The notes: generated by a model not told the origin, from the letters alone. 49,696 nucleotides of DNA from Caulobacteraceae bacterium (GCA_947476325.1 CANJPZ010000017.1:1-49696), one strand, 5' to 3'; shown: positions 16,744 to 26,432, counted from the stretch's first letter. A program made the numbers and translations.

Positions 16744-17952
16744 ATGACCAGCGAAACGAAACCGTCCGGGCCCCTGTCCGATATCCGGGTCATCGAAATG
16801 GGCACCCTGATTGCCGGGCCGTTCTGCGGTCAGGTGCTGGGCGATTTCGGCGCCGAGGTGATCAAGATCGAAGATCCCGCCGCCGGCGACCCCATGCGCC
16901 AGTGGGGCCGCTCGCTGCCCAAGGGTCATTCGCCCTGGTGGCCGGTGATCGGACGCAACAAGAAGTCGGTGACCCTCAACCTGCGCACCGACGAGGGCCA
17001 GCAGTTGGCCCGCAAGCTGATCGATGCGTCGGACGTGCTGGTGGAAAACTTCCGGCCCGGCACGCTGGAAAAGTGGGGCCTGGGGTATGAAGCCCTGTCG
17101 AAGACCAATCCGGGCCTCATCCTCAACCGCGCGTCGGGTTACGGCCAGACCGGGCCGATGAGTCACAAGGCCGGCTACGCCCTGGTAGGCGAGGCCATGG
17201 GCGGCTTGCGCTATATCACCGGCGAGCCGGACAGGCCGCCGGCCCGGGCCGGAATTTCCATCGGCGATTCCCTGGCCGGCCTGCACGGCGCGCTGGGGGT
17301 GATGATGGCCCTGCATTCGCGGCAGTCGACGGGTCGCGGACAGGTGATCGATGTGTCGATCTACGAAAGCGTGCTTACGGTGATGGAAAACGCCATCACC
17401 GAGTATGACCTGACGGGCTATGTGCGCGAGCGGTCGGGGTCGATCCTGCCGGGCATCGCACCGTCCAACGCCTATCCGACATCGGACGGGATGGTGGTGA
17501 TCGGCGCCAACCAGGACACCCTGTTCCAGCGTCTGTGCGATGTGATGGGCCGGCCCGAACTGGCCCAGGACGTGCGCTATCGCAACCACCTGGCGCGGGG
17601 CGAGAACCAGAATGAACTGGACGAGATCATCGCCGCCTGGACGGTTGGCCAGACCACCAGCGGCGTGCTGGCCCTGATGGACGCGTACGGCATCGCCGCA
17701 GGGCGGGTCTACCGGCCGCAGGACATGATGGAGGATGCCCAGTACCAGGCGCGGGACAGCATCGTGGAGGTGCCGCATCCGGTGTTCGGCACGGTGAAGA
17801 TGCAGAACGTCTTCCCCAAGATGAGCGAGACGCCGGGACAGGTGCGCTGGCCGGGCGAAGGGCTGGGCGCCCATACCGAGGACGTGCTGGCCAAGGTCGT
17901 GGGGTTGTCGGCGGCCGAAATTGCGGGCCTCAAGGCCCGGGGGGTAATCTAG
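16744..17952 (+). CDS. CaiB/BaiF (class III) CoA-transferase
   Basis: A 402-residue enzyme. LSDIRVIEMGTLIAGPFCGQVLGDFGAEVIKIE is the family's N-terminal signature. The catalytic Asp is D175 in ISIGDSLAGLHG, and RGQVIDVSIYESV and PSNAYPTSDG follow as expected. The family moves CoA between acyl donors and acceptors (formyl, carnitine, succinyl and others). The acceptor cannot be told here and no acyl-CoA ligase or hydratase is adjacent. The ATG at 16744 has GGGAGGG upstream. The stop overlaps that of the convergent small membrane protein gene. Confidence 0.92.
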   Translation: MTSETKPSGPLSDIRVIEMGTLIAGPFCGQVLGDFGAEVIKIEDPAAGDPMRQWGRSLPKGHSPWWPVIGRNKKSVTLNLRTDEGQQLARKLIDASDVLVENFRPGTLEKWGLGYEALSKTNPGLILNRASGYGQTGPMSHKAGYALVGEAMGGLRYITGEPDRPPARAGISIGDSLAGLHGALGVMMALHSRQSTGRGQVIDVSIYESVLTVMENAITEYDLTGYVRERSGSILPGIAPSNAYPTSDGMVVIGANQDTLFQRLCDVMGRPELAQDVRYRNHLARGENQNELDEIIAAWTVGQTTSGVLALMDAYGIAAGRVYRPQDMMEDAQYQARDSIVEVPHPVFGTVKMQNVFPKMSETPGQVRWPGEGLGAHTEDVLAKVVGLSAAEIAGLKARGVI

Positions 17953-18170
17953 GTTCCCGGCGGCGGTGTGATGTGCAGGACCTGGCCCAACTGGAACAGC
18001 ATCAGCACCACGCCAAAGGCGAAGCTGACCATCAGCAGGCGCCACGGGATCATCCGGGGGCCCTTCAGGGGCTCGACCGGCCGTGCGCCCCGCCATCCGC
18101 AGAACAGCGTGAGCGCCACGAAGGCCGCGCCCAGAACCAGGGTCATGGTCAGGTTGAGATGCAGGTCCAT
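17949..18170 (-). CDS. Small two-helix membrane protein
   Basis: A 73-residue protein starting MDLHLNLTMTLVLGAAFVAL, with transmembrane segments at about 7-24 and 43-65 and a short positively charged loop between them (GWRGARPVEPLKGPR), so both ends are probably periplasmic. No function is recognised. It is divergent from podJ, and the CtrA-type box at 18194-18209 is only about 25 bases upstream of its start, so it could share cell-cycle control. Confidence 0.7.
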   Translation of the reverse strand: MDLHLNLTMTLVLGAAFVALTLFCGWRGARPVEPLKGPRMIPWRLLMVSFAFGVVLMLFQLGQVLHITPPPGT

Positions 18171-18193
18171 CGTTGGTTCCGGTCGAGCTTGAA

Positions 18194-18209
18194 TTAAGGC
18201 TTTGTTAAC
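18194..18209 (+). promoter_or_regulatory. CtrA-type binding box between podJ and a small membrane protein gene
   Basis: The sequence reads TTAA, seven bases, then TTAAC, which matches the consensus TTAA-N7-TTAAC bound by the cell-cycle regulator CtrA in Caulobacterales. It lies 135 bases before podJ. A GANTC (CcrM methylation) site, GATTC at 18346-18350, overlaps the podJ start codon. Confidence 0.6.
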
Positions 18210-18343
18210 TATCTGAAGGCTTTCGTCGAGGCTAGGCCTTGTCGTCCACAGGTGATTGCGAACGCCGCTATATTTAGTAGGCCGCAGCCGTTTACACACA
18301 AGGGATCGGTGTCTAGCGTCCATCATATTGACGCCTGTGAGAG

Positions 18344-21270
18344 ATGATTCGAATGACGTCCAGCGCGCCATGGAGCGTAAAGGGCATCGACCCAAACGCC
18401 CGGGAGGCGGCCAAGGAACAGGCCCGCCGCGCCAGCATGACCTTGGGCGAATGGCTGTCACACCGCATCCACGAAGAGGGTGAAGGCCAGGCCGCCGCGC
18501 AGCCCGCGAGCCGTGGTCCCCTGGCCGCTGCGCTGGATCGCCTGACCACCCGCATAGAGATCGCCGAACAGCGCTCGACCCTGGCCGTGACCGGAATCGA
18601 CCAGTCGGTGCGCGGCGTGCTGGCCCGTCTGGAGATGACCGAGCGCGATCAGGTCGCCCTGGGTGCGCGCTTTGAAGGCGCCCTGCAGGAAACCGTTGAG
18701 TCCCAGGTGGCCATCGCCGAGCGTCTGGCCAAGCTTGAGGAGCACACCGCCGGCCCGCGCTCGATCGAGGCGATCAAGGGCCTGGAAGGCTCCATTGCCC
18801 GTCTGGCCAACCAGGTTTATGATGGCGAAGGCCGCCAGCGCGAAATCGCCGCCGACCTGCGGCGCGACATCGGCGGGCTCAGCGGCCGGCTGGAAAGCGT
18901 CGAACAGGGCGGGGCAGGCTCGGACGGTCTGGTGGGGCTGCGCCTCAGTCAGGCCGAAGCCCGCACCACGGCGGCGTTGCAGTCCCTGGAGCAATCCTTC
19001 ACCCAGCTCGATCAGCGCCTTGAGAGCGCCGAAGACCGTCTGGGCGGCGGGGCGGGCGCCCTATCGAACTCTCTGGAACAGCGTCTGGCCGAAATCGCCG
19101 CCAACATGGCCGCAGGCGTCGAAGCCGCGCGCCAGGATATGGCAGAACAGCTGCGCGCCTCTGCCGACGGCCGGTACGACCGGATGGACGAAGCGCTGCG
19201 CGAGATGAACGCCCACGTTCAGGCCGCCGAACAGCGCTCGACGGAAGCCATCGAGCGGATGGGCCGTGAGGTCCTGCGCATGGCAGAGGCTTTGAACCGC
19301 AAGGTGATGACCGGCGAACAGCGCGCCGCTGACGCCATCGAACAGGTGGGCGGCGAAGTGGCGCGCGTGGTCAGCGCGCTGGATACCCGCCTGCATCGCA
19401 CCGAGACGGCCCAGGCGCTTGGCCTTGAAAAGCTGGGCTCCAACATCGGCCGTATCACTGAGCGCCTGACAGAGCGGATCGGCTCGGCCGAACGCCGCTC
19501 GGCCCAGGCCATCGACGACGTGGGCGAACAGATCAGCCGGGTCACTGAGCGGCTGAACCAGCGTTATGAGCGCAGCGCCAGCGATCTGGCCGAGCGCATC
19601 CGTCAGAGCGAAGAGCGCACGGTGCGTCTGCTCGAGGATGCGCGTGCGCGACTTGACGGGCGACTGGCCGACAGCGGCCGGCGCAGCGCCGAGCCTGAGG
19701 CCGCCGTGGTGCCAGACATTGATGACAGCTTTGAGGCGCCGGCCTTCCCGTCTCCCGTGCTGACATCCCTGGCAGAAGCCGGTCCACCTCAGCATGTGAT
19801 CTATCCCGATGTGCCGGCGTTCGGTCAGGCCTTCGTCCCCGCCGGATTTACGCCAGTTACGCCAGATTTCGCTGACGAAGATATCGAAGCCGCCAGCGAC
19901 TTTGCCGTGCCGGTCCTGCCGCAGAGCGAGGCCGATTTCGTTGACGAACCTTTGGATGACGAGGCCGTCGAGGCTCCCGTTCTTGCAGTCGATGACGAGA
20001 TGCCGCCGGTGTTCGACACCGCCTTCGACATCGAACAGGCCGACGAGATCAGGGCGTTCGACGACGAGGACCTGAGCGATGAGATCGACCTTTCACCGCC
20101 GCCGGCGCCAGAAGCCGTCCGCGCGCCGTCCACACGCGAACTGATCGAACAGGCCCGCGCCCAGGCCCGCGCCGCCCAGGGCGAGCGCGGCGGCGGCTCG
20201 CGGATGCGCCGCGCCGCGGCCCCAGGTGCCATAGCCGGCGGCTTTGGCGGAATGCCGTTCGTCACTCGCCGCAAGAAGAAGGACCGCACCCGGACCTTGC
20301 TGGCCGCTTCGTTCGCCATCGGTCTTGTCATGATGGCCGGCGCCGGCGCGATCTATGTGACGGGTGCCATGCCTGATCAGGTCGCCCTGTTGTTCGGCCA
20401 GGCTCCGGCCCAGCCGCCCGAAGCCCCGGCTCTGACACCGCGTCTGGCGGTCGCCCTGGATCCCCAGCCGATCGCGCCGGGTGAACTGCTGGTGCCGGCC
20501 GCGGCCGCAGCTGCTGCGACCCAGGCAGGACCCAGCGCCGAGGCTCTGCTGAGCCAGGGCCGCGCCAAGCTGGACGCCAAGGACAAGAGCGGCCTGGATA
20601 TGGTTCGTCAGGCCGCGAACCTGGGCCACCCCGAGGCCCAGCGCTATCTGGCAAGCCTCTATCGTGACGGCAAGTCGGGTGCGACTAAGGATCTGACCGA
20701 AGCGCGCCGCTGGTTCGAGCGCGCTGCCGCGGCCGGTGATGTGCAGGCCATGTACCAGCTCGGGCACATGCAATACGACGGCGACGGCGGGCCCAAGAAC
20801 CAGACCAGCGCCGCCGAATGGTTCCGCAAGGCGGCTGAGCGTGGCTCGACCGACAGCCAGTACAATCTGGGCGTCCTTTACGAGGCCGGGAACGGCGTCA
20901 GCCGCAATCCTGCCGAGGCCTACAAGTGGTACGTGCTGGCCATGCGCGACACCAACGATGCCAAACGAAGCGAGGCGCGCACCGCGGCCGAGCGGGTCAA
21001 GGGCGATATCAGTCCGGAATCGAAAGCCTCGGCTGAGCGGATCGCCGCTGCCTTTGTGCCGCAAGTCCAGACACCGGCGTCGCCGGCGCCGATCTGCTGA
21101 CCGCCCAGAAGGCGCTCAACCGCCTGGGCTATTATCGCGGGACGCAGAACGGCGCGCCGAGCGAAGACCTGAAGGTGGCGATCCGCGAATACCAGCGCGA
21201 CCAGGGCATGACGCCCACAGGGGCGCTGGACACCGCGACAGCTGAAAAGCTGAAGGTCTACAGCCGCTAG
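18344..21270 (+). pseudogene. podJ: podJ-like polar localization factor, frameshifted before its C-terminal domain
   Basis: The main frame (18344-21100, 918 residues) starts SAPWSVKGIDPNAREAAKEQARR, the PodJ N-terminus. It has long coiled coils (about 30-470), an acidic Pro-rich stretch (about 480-600), one transmembrane helix (about 655-675) and Sel1 repeats (about 735-865). It ends APIC at 21100. A different frame (codons offset by -1) then runs GADLLTAQKALNRLGYYRGTQNG to YQRDQGMTPTGALDTATAEKLKVYSR and stops at 21268-21270, a PG_binding_1 domain. Joined length is about 975, the usual PodJ size. PodJ recruits pole-organelle factors. The shift lies near 21060-21090. A shortened but functional protein, or a base-calling error, remain possible. 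Confidence 0.85.
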
Positions 21271-21274
21271 GAAT

Positions 21275-21336
21275 TGTGCGTCCTTCGAGACGCCGCTTTG
21301 CGGCTCCTCAGGATGACGGCCTTGGGTGGACGCACA
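21275..21336. repeat. REP-like palindromic intergenic element
   Basis: Inverted ends TGTGCGTCC (21275-21283) and GGACGCACA (21328-21336) enclose TTCGAGACGCCGC-TTT-GCGGC and CTCCTCAGGATGACGG. This wording (TCCTTCGAGACG...CTCCTCAGGATGA) is a very common intergenic palindrome in Caulobacteraceae and other Alphaproteobacteria. It follows the podJ 3' end and may act as a terminator or mRNA stabiliser. Confidence 0.65.
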
Positions 21337-21402
21337 GTTGATCGACATGCTGAGCAGCCCGGATGGATGCGTCTTGCAGCAGGCTGAGGCGCGCCGAAGC
21401 CG

Positions 21403-21740
21403 CTAGTCCGGCGCCAGACTGGTCCAGCCAACCGGCCAGGACCGATCCCTGCCCAGCACAACCGCCAGAGGCTCGCAGTCAAACAGACCCGCATAGGCCT
21501 CGTCCCGCACATTCAGGCCGCCCGCATAGGAGCCGTAGGCCGGCAGGATGATCCGGGTTCCAATCGGTGACGAAGCAGCGCCGGCGGGTGCTGCCGCCCC
21601 GGGTTCGCACCCGGGCGCAGGCATGCAGATGTCCGGCGGCCCAGCCGTGGTCGGCGCCGGGACGCGGTTCATGGCGCAGGACAAAGTCGTCGACGGCCAT
21701 CTCGGCCATGGTCTCGCCAGGCAGGGCGCTGGCGCTACTG
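21403..21740 (-). pseudogene. C-terminal remnant of PdeM-type metallophosphoesterase, frameshifted
   Basis: The minus strand reads ETMAEMAVDDFVLRHEPRPG, AGHLHACARVRTRGG and RRRCFVTDWN in one frame. After a shift near 21560 it reads IILPAYGSYAGGLNVRD, AYAGLF and AVVLGRDRSWPV to a stop at 21403. The order (RHEP, GHxHP-like AGHLHA, CFV, LPA-x-G-x-YAGGLNV) is the C-terminal half of PdeM, the ligase-associated DNA-damage-response endonuclease. The metal-binding N-terminal half (DxH, GDxxD, GNHD) is absent and replaced by unrelated sequence. No LigB, Lhr-type helicase or exonuclease partner gene is nearby. Confidence 0.65.
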
Positions 21741-21782
21741 GACGCCCTGTGCGCAGACACGCTGGTGCAGAAAATCGCCGCC

Positions 21783-22000
21783 TGATCGCGTGGATGGGCA
21801 AGGCGCGCGGCGGCCTGACGCCGCCGGCCGGCGTTGATGCGCCGGCCGGCAACGCCTTCATCGTGGCCGCGGTCCAGCATCTGGTGCTGGCCTCGGCCGC
21901 CGCCGGACAGTTCAGCGGCCTGCCTCTGGCCGGCGAGCTCGACTGGCTGCGGGTGCGCGACGTTGTGCGCAGCGCTGTCCGCGCCCTGCTTACGCCCTAG
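21783..22000 (+). pseudogene. 3' end of an unidentified gene
   Basis: The plus frame ending in TAG at 21998-22000 reads GNAFIVAAVQHLVLASAAAG, QFSGLPLAGELDWLRVRDVV and RSAVRALLTP with strong G/C at third positions, which suggests true coding sequence. Immediately upstream a different plus frame ends ALLDALCADTLVQKIAA. No family is recognised and there is no credible start, so I regard it as a truncated gene abutting the PdeM remnant. The end overlaps the peroxiredoxin stop by 11 bases. Confidence 0.35.
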
Positions 22001-22526
22001 AGGCCTTCAGCCAGGCCAGAACGCCGTCCGGGCTGCTGACCGTGTAGGGGTCGGCGTCGGCGCCCTCGTCATTGATGCCGGGCTCTTCGAACCACTGCTC
22101 GATCACCCCGTCATTGACCACCATGGCGTAGCGCCAGCTGCGATAGCCGAAACCCAGGTGTTCCTTGTTGATCAGCATGCCCATGCGGCGGGTGAACTGG
22201 CCCGAGCCGTCCGGGAGGAACTTGATGTTCTTGACGCCCAGCTGTTTGGCCCACTGAAAGACCACGAAGGCGTCGTTGACGGTGATGCAATAGACCTCGT
22301 CGGCGCCGGCGGTGCGCAGGTCGTCATAGTGCAGGTCAAAGGCCGGGCATTGTTCGTTCGAGCAGGTCGGGGTGAAGGCGCCCGGCAGGCCGAACACCAC
22401 AACCCGGCGGCCGGCGAACACTTCGGAAGTGGGCAGGTCCTGCCAGCGAAAAGGGTTGGGGCCTTCGACGCTTTCGTCGCGGACACGGGTTTTGAAAACA
22501 ACGTCTGGGACGCGGTTACCGATCAT
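21990..22526 (-). CDS. Prx5-type (glutaredoxin/thioredoxin-dependent) peroxiredoxin
   Basis: A 178-residue atypical peroxiredoxin. The peroxidatic Cys55 is in VVVFGLPGAFTPTCSNEQCPAF, and the conserved Arg lies in the GVKNIKFLPDGSGQFTRRMGM region. It reduces hydrogen peroxide and organic peroxides using glutaredoxin or thioredoxin; there is no fused glutaredoxin domain. It stands alone, with the PhnA-like gene about 70 bases upstream in the same direction. Confidence 0.92.
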   Translation of the reverse strand: MIGNRVPDVVFKTRVRDESVEGPNPFRWQDLPTSEVFAGRRVVVFGLPGAFTPTCSNEQCPAFDLHYDDLRTAGADEVYCITVNDAFVVFQWAKQLGVKNIKFLPDGSGQFTRRMGMLINKEHLGFGYRSWRYAMVVNDGVIEQWFEEPGINDEGADADPYTVSSPDGVLAWLKASRA

Positions 22527-22594
22527 CTGTCTGTTCCAGTCTTGGGAGGGGAGGAGGCGAGCAAAGAACGCGCGAGCCGGCTTTCGGCGCCGCG

Positions 22595-22897
22595 TCAGAG
22601 CTTTTTGACGAATTCGGCGCGCAGAACCAGACCCTTGATGGCTTCATACCGGCAGTCGATTTCTTGATCATCGCCGGTCAGGCGGATCGAGCGGATCACC
22701 GTGCCGCGCTTCAGCGTCTGGCCGGCGCCCTTGACCTTGAGGTCCTTGATCAGGCTGACGGCGTCGCCGTCGGCCAGCAGATTGCCGACCGCGTCGCGCA
22801 CCTCAACGGCGGCCGGTGTAGCGCCACTGGCGGCGGCCTCCGCGGCGCTGATCCACTCGCCGGTCGCTTCGTCATAGACAAACTCGTCGCCGCTCAT
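22595..22897 (-). CDS. PhnA/YjdM-like domain protein
   Basis: A 100-residue protein. Residues 40-100 carry the PhnA C-terminal domain: RDAVGNLLADGDAVSLIKDLKVKGAGQTLKRGT, then IRLTGDDQEIDCRYEAIKGLVLRAEFVKK. The N-terminal zinc ribbon usual in PhnA/YjdM is missing and replaced by an acidic segment (GDEFVYDEATGEWISAAEAAA). Despite the name, the family is not shown to cleave phosphonates; its role is unknown. Confidence 0.85.
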   Translation of the reverse strand: MSGDEFVYDEATGEWISAAEAAASGATPAAVEVRDAVGNLLADGDAVSLIKDLKVKGAGQTLKRGTVIRSIRLTGDDQEIDCRYEAIKGLVLRAEFVKKL

Positions 22898-22967
22898 GGT
22901 CTCATCGCTCCGGGTGGGAGCGTGGGCTTACCGGGTTTGACGCCGATGAGCCAGCGCGCCCTGGCGG

Positions 22968-23225
22968 TCAGTCCCGGTCTTGGAACATATCCAGCAGCAG
23001 AGCCGCGCCGACGGCCACGCCAACCGCGATGCCGATGGCCAGGACCGGACGGTTGCGGAGGAAGAATTCCACCTCGTCATAACCTTCCGAAGCGTTGTCC
23101 CGGGCGCTGGCCAGGGCGCCGCCGGCGCGATCGGTGACCTTGCGGTAGAGGCCGCCGACCTTGGCGCGCGCGCCCTTGGTATTCCGCATGAATTCGGCGG
23201 GGGTGTCGAACCTGTCCATCGTCAT
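22968..23225 (-). CDS. DUF883/ElaB-like membrane-anchored protein
   Basis: An 85-residue protein with an amphipathic, charged N-terminal region (about 5-55) and a C-terminal hydrophobic helix VLAIGIAVGVAVGAALLL preceded by FFLRNRP, the layout of the tail-anchored DUF883/ElaB group. Enterobacterial members associate with ribosomes in stationary phase. Here only topology supports the assignment. A good ribosome site (CAGGAGACCC) lies upstream of the ATG at 23225. Confidence 0.75.
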   Translation of the reverse strand: MTMDRFDTPAEFMRNTKGARAKVGGLYRKVTDRAGGALASARDNASEGYDEVEFFLRNRPVLAIGIAVGVAVGAALLLDMFQDRD

Positions 23226-23370
23226 GGTGGGTCTCCTGTGGGGATGATTGTGAACCTGAACAGTGGAAAGGCGCGGGACGATGGATCGGTTCCACAGCCG
23301 GGTCGATGATGCCGTACCCGGCCAAAAGTTCCTATTTTGTTCAAGGCCTGGTTCGGGTTAGAAGTCTAGG

Positions 23371-26172
23371 GTGAATGCCCTGACTCCCGCCCTCGATCTG
23401 GCCCCTTCGCTGATCGCCCTGCCCGGCGGGCGGGCGGCGGTCTGTGATGGTGAGGGCGCGCGGATCCTCACCGCGCGGGAGGCGCGGGAGCTGGCGACCA
23501 ACGCCCCGGTGGTCGTGGTCCACGCAGGGCTGACCGCGCGACGGCTGGATCTGAGCCCGCCGCCGCGTTCGCCGCACATCTTTGATGCGCTTGAGCTGTT
23601 CGCCTTTGTGCGGCCGGCGACGTTCTGCGCGCCGTCCGCAGTGGGGCTGGCCCTGGCCATGGGATGGCCGGAGCCAAAGGGGGCGCTGGCCCAGGCGCGG
23701 GTGCTGCGCGAGGCCTGCGCGGCTCTGATCGTCGAGGTGGGACGCGAGCCCTGGCCCAATCGCGAGGAGGCCCTGGCCCTAGCTGAGACCCTGGCGCGGG
23801 CCGGCTGGTCCTGGGGCGGGGCCGTGGCGCTGGCCATCCGCGACGGCGGGCCCCTGCGCCACGCCCATCGCGGCTCGGGCCTGGACGCCTGGGCGCGGAT
23901 CAAGGAGTGGGAGGACGAGGCGCCGCCGGGCGAGCCCGGCTCCAAACCCTTTACCGAGGCCGAAAGCACCCAGCGGCTGGCCGAGCTGCTGACCCGCGCG
24001 GGCCTGGATGAAGCGCGCCCCATGCAGGCCGACTATGCTGCGGGCGCGGCCTTTGTCTTCCAGCCGCGCGAGCGCGAGAACGAGCCGCGCATGATGCTGG
24101 CCGAGGCCGGAACCGGCGTTGGCAAGACCCTGGGATACCTGGCACCCGCCTCGCTGTGGGCCGAGAAGAACGGGCCGGCGGTGTGGGTTTCGACCTTTAC
24201 TCGGGCCCTGCAGCGCCAGATCGAGCGCGAAAGCCACAGCCTCTATCCCGATCCGGCCGTGCGGGCCCGCAAGGCGGTGGTCCGCAAGGGGCGGGAAAAC
24301 TACCTGTGCTTCTTGAACCTGCAGGAGATGGCCGGGACCGCCATGCTGGGGAACGGCGATCTGGTGGGCATTGGCCTGGCCTCGCGCTGGGCCCGGGCCA
24401 GCCGCGACGGCGACATGACCGGCGGCGATTTTCCGGCCTGGCTGCCGGGTCTGTTCGCGGTGGCGCCGGCGGCCCAGGCCAGCCCCGCCAATCTGGTCGA
24501 CCGGCGCGGTGAATGTATCCATGCTGGCTGTTCTCACTACAAAACGTGCTTTATCGAAAAGGCCGTGCGGGGGTCCAAGCGGGCCGATCTGGTGATCGCC
24601 AACCATGCGCTGGTGCTGACCCAGGCCGCGTTCGACGGCGCGCGCCGGGCGAGAGGCTCGAAAGGCGACATCGAAACTGCCGCGCCCCGGCGCATTGTGT
24701 TCGACGAAGGCCACCACCTGTTCGATGCCGCCGACAGCGCCTTTTCCGCAGCCCTGTCCGGCGCGGAAGCGGCCGAGATGCGCCGCTGGATCCGGGGACC
24801 CGAGGGGCGCGGCCGGCGGGGCCGGGGGCTGGAACAGCGTCTGTCCGAGCTGGTCGGCGACCACGAGGGCGCGCGCGAGGCCCTTACGGCGGCGGTGCGG
24901 GCCGCAAGCCAGTTGCCGGGCGAGGGCTGGTCAGGGCGGATCGCGCCGCCGTCCGGCGAGGTCAATCCGCTTGGCCCGGTTGAGATTTTCCTGGCCGCCG
25001 TGCTGGAGCAGATCGCCGCACGGGCCCCGCCGTCCGACCGGGGTCAGGAATGCTCGGCCCGCCCGGCGCTGGATATTGTGCGTGAGGCCGCCCGGGGCGC
25101 CTCGCGGGCCATCGCCGCCGTCGAGGCGCCGCTGCTGGCCCTGGCCCGCGCGCTTGAGGACCTGCTGGACGAAGAAACCGCCGAGCTGAACGGCAGTGAC
25201 CGGGCGCGCATCGAAGGCGCGCTGCGGGGGCTGGACCGCCGGGCGCGGATGACCCTACCGGCCTGGCGCTCCATGCTGCAGGCCATAGACGAGGACGCCG
25301 AGGGCGATCCCGACTTCGTCGACTGGTTCGAGGCGACCTGGCTTTACGGGCGGGTGGTGGATGCCGCCTGCCGCCGCCACTGGGTCGATCCGACCGAGCC
25401 CCTGCACGCCGCGGTGATTGCGCCAGCACACGGTGTGCTGGTGACCAGCGCCACCCTGGCCGACCCGACCCTGGACGACGCCTTTGCCCTGGCTGAGATG
25501 CGCACCGGCGCTGCGCGCCTGCCCGAACGGCCGAAGACCCTGCGGCTGGCTTCGCCGTTCGATTACGAGAATCAGGCCCGCGCCTTTGTGGTCACCGACA
25601 TCGGCCGCGATGATCCGCGCCAGATCGCGGCGGCGATGCGCGAGCTGTTCCTGGCGGCCGGCGGCGGGGGCCTTGGCCTGTTCACCGCCATCCGCCGCCT
25701 GCGGGCCGTCTATGACCAGATCGCCGCGCCGCTGGCCCACGCCGACCTGCCGCTCTACGCCCAGCATGTGGACGGCCTCGAGGTCGGCGCCCTGGTCGAC
25801 ATGTTCCGCGCCGAGGAGAATTCCTGTCTGCTGGGCACCGATGCGACCCGCGACGGGGTTGATGTGCCGGGCCGGTCCCTTCGGCTGCTGGTCTTTGACC
25901 GGGTGCCCTGGCCGCGCCCGGACATCCTGCACAAGGCCCGCCGCGAGCGGTTCGGCGGCAAGGCCTATGACGACAGCGTGGCGCGGGCCCGCATCAGCCA
26001 GGCGTTTGGCCGCCTGATCCGGCGGGCCGACGATCGCGGCGTGTTCGTAATGCTGGATGCGGCCGCCCCCACCCGCCTGTTCGCAGGCCTGCCGGCGGGC
26101 GTGAATGTCCAGCGCGTCGGCTTGGTCGATGCCATCGAGGCGACCGCCCAGTTCCTGCGATGCGTCAGTTAA
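23371..26172 (+). CDS. DinG/XPD-type Fe-S ATP-dependent DNA helicase
   Basis: A 933-residue superfamily 2 helicase. The first 235 residues are an N-terminal extension (start GTG at 23371). Walker A is AEAGTGVGKT (about 245-254), and DEGHH (about 445) is the Walker B box typical of this group. Between them lie four cysteines of a likely 4Fe-4S cluster: one in ENYLCFLN and three in ECIHAGCSHYKTCF. Motif V/VI appear as GTDATRDGVDVPG and SQAFGRLIRRADDRG. DinG-like helicases unwind 5'-3', including R-loops and forked DNA, in replication-transcription conflict and damage repair. No operon partner is evident. Confidence 0.9.
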   Translation: MNALTPALDLAPSLIALPGGRAAVCDGEGARILTAREARELATNAPVVVVHAGLTARRLDLSPPPRSPHIFDALELFAFVRPATFCAPSAVGLALAMGWPEPKGALAQARVLREACAALIVEVGREPWPNREEALALAETLARAGWSWGGAVALAIRDGGPLRHAHRGSGLDAWARIKEWEDEAPPGEPGSKPFTEAESTQRLAELLTRAGLDEARPMQADYAAGAAFVFQPRERENEPRMMLAEAGTGVGKTLGYLAPASLWAEKNGPAVWVSTFTRALQRQIERESHSLYPDPAVRARKAVVRKGRENYLCFLNLQEMAGTAMLGNGDLVGIGLASRWARASRDGDMTGGDFPAWLPGLFAVAPAAQASPANLVDRRGECIHAGCSHYKTCFIEKAVRGSKRADLVIANHALVLTQAAFDGARRARGSKGDIETAAPRRIVFDEGHHLFDAADSAFSAALSGAEAAEMRRWIRGPEGRGRRGRGLEQRLSELVGDHEGAREALTAAVRAASQLPGEGWSGRIAPPSGEVNPLGPVEIFLAAVLEQIAARAPPSDRGQECSARPALDIVREAARGASRAIAAVEAPLLALARALEDLLDEETAELNGSDRARIEGALRGLDRRARMTLPAWRSMLQAIDEDAEGDPDFVDWFEATWLYGRVVDAACRRHWVDPTEPLHAAVIAPAHGVLVTSATLADPTLDDAFALAEMRTGAARLPERPKTLRLASPFDYENQARAFVVTDIGRDDPRQIAAAMRELFLAAGGGGLGLFTAIRRLRAVYDQIAAPLAHADLPLYAQHVDGLEVGALVDMFRAEENSCLLGTDATRDGVDVPGRSLRLLVFDRVPWPRPDILHKARRERFGGKAYDDSVARARISQAFGRLIRRADDRGVFVMLDAAAPTRLFAGLPAGVNVQRVGLVDAIEATAQFLRCVS

Positions 26173-26255
26173 TTTTGACCAAACGGGGGATTCAGGCCTC
26201 CTTACGGTTCTCAAGCTAGAGTGCCGGCTGCTATCGATGAGAAAAGGAGGCCGCC

Positions 26256-26342
26256 ATGGCCCCTCTGCTGGTTCTGTCCCTGATCTGCGCCGCCACCGCG
26301 CTGGCCACCGCCGTTGCGGTCAAGGTCGGCCAGGGGCACTGA
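26256..26342 (+). CDS. Tiny single-helix membrane peptide (28 aa)
   Basis: Translation gives MAPLLVLSLICAATALATAV and then AVKVGQGH. A strong ribosome site, AAAAGGAGG, ends five bases before the ATG. One hydrophobic helix with a short basic C-terminus is predicted. It is too short to compare by eye, so the support is the ribosome site and composition. Confidence 0.5.
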   Translation: MAPLLVLSLICAATALATAVAVKVGQGH

Positions 26343-26432
26343 TTTCTGAACGTCGGACAACGGGGCCTTCAGCCTGCATTCCAGACGTATCGGACAAGCT
26401 TCTCCCGCGTTTCGAAATTGGGAGAAAACGTC

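Noticed and set aside
16549..18096. A 515-codon minus-strand open frame
   Set aside because: It is the antisense of the CoA-transferase gene and carries no recognisable domain.
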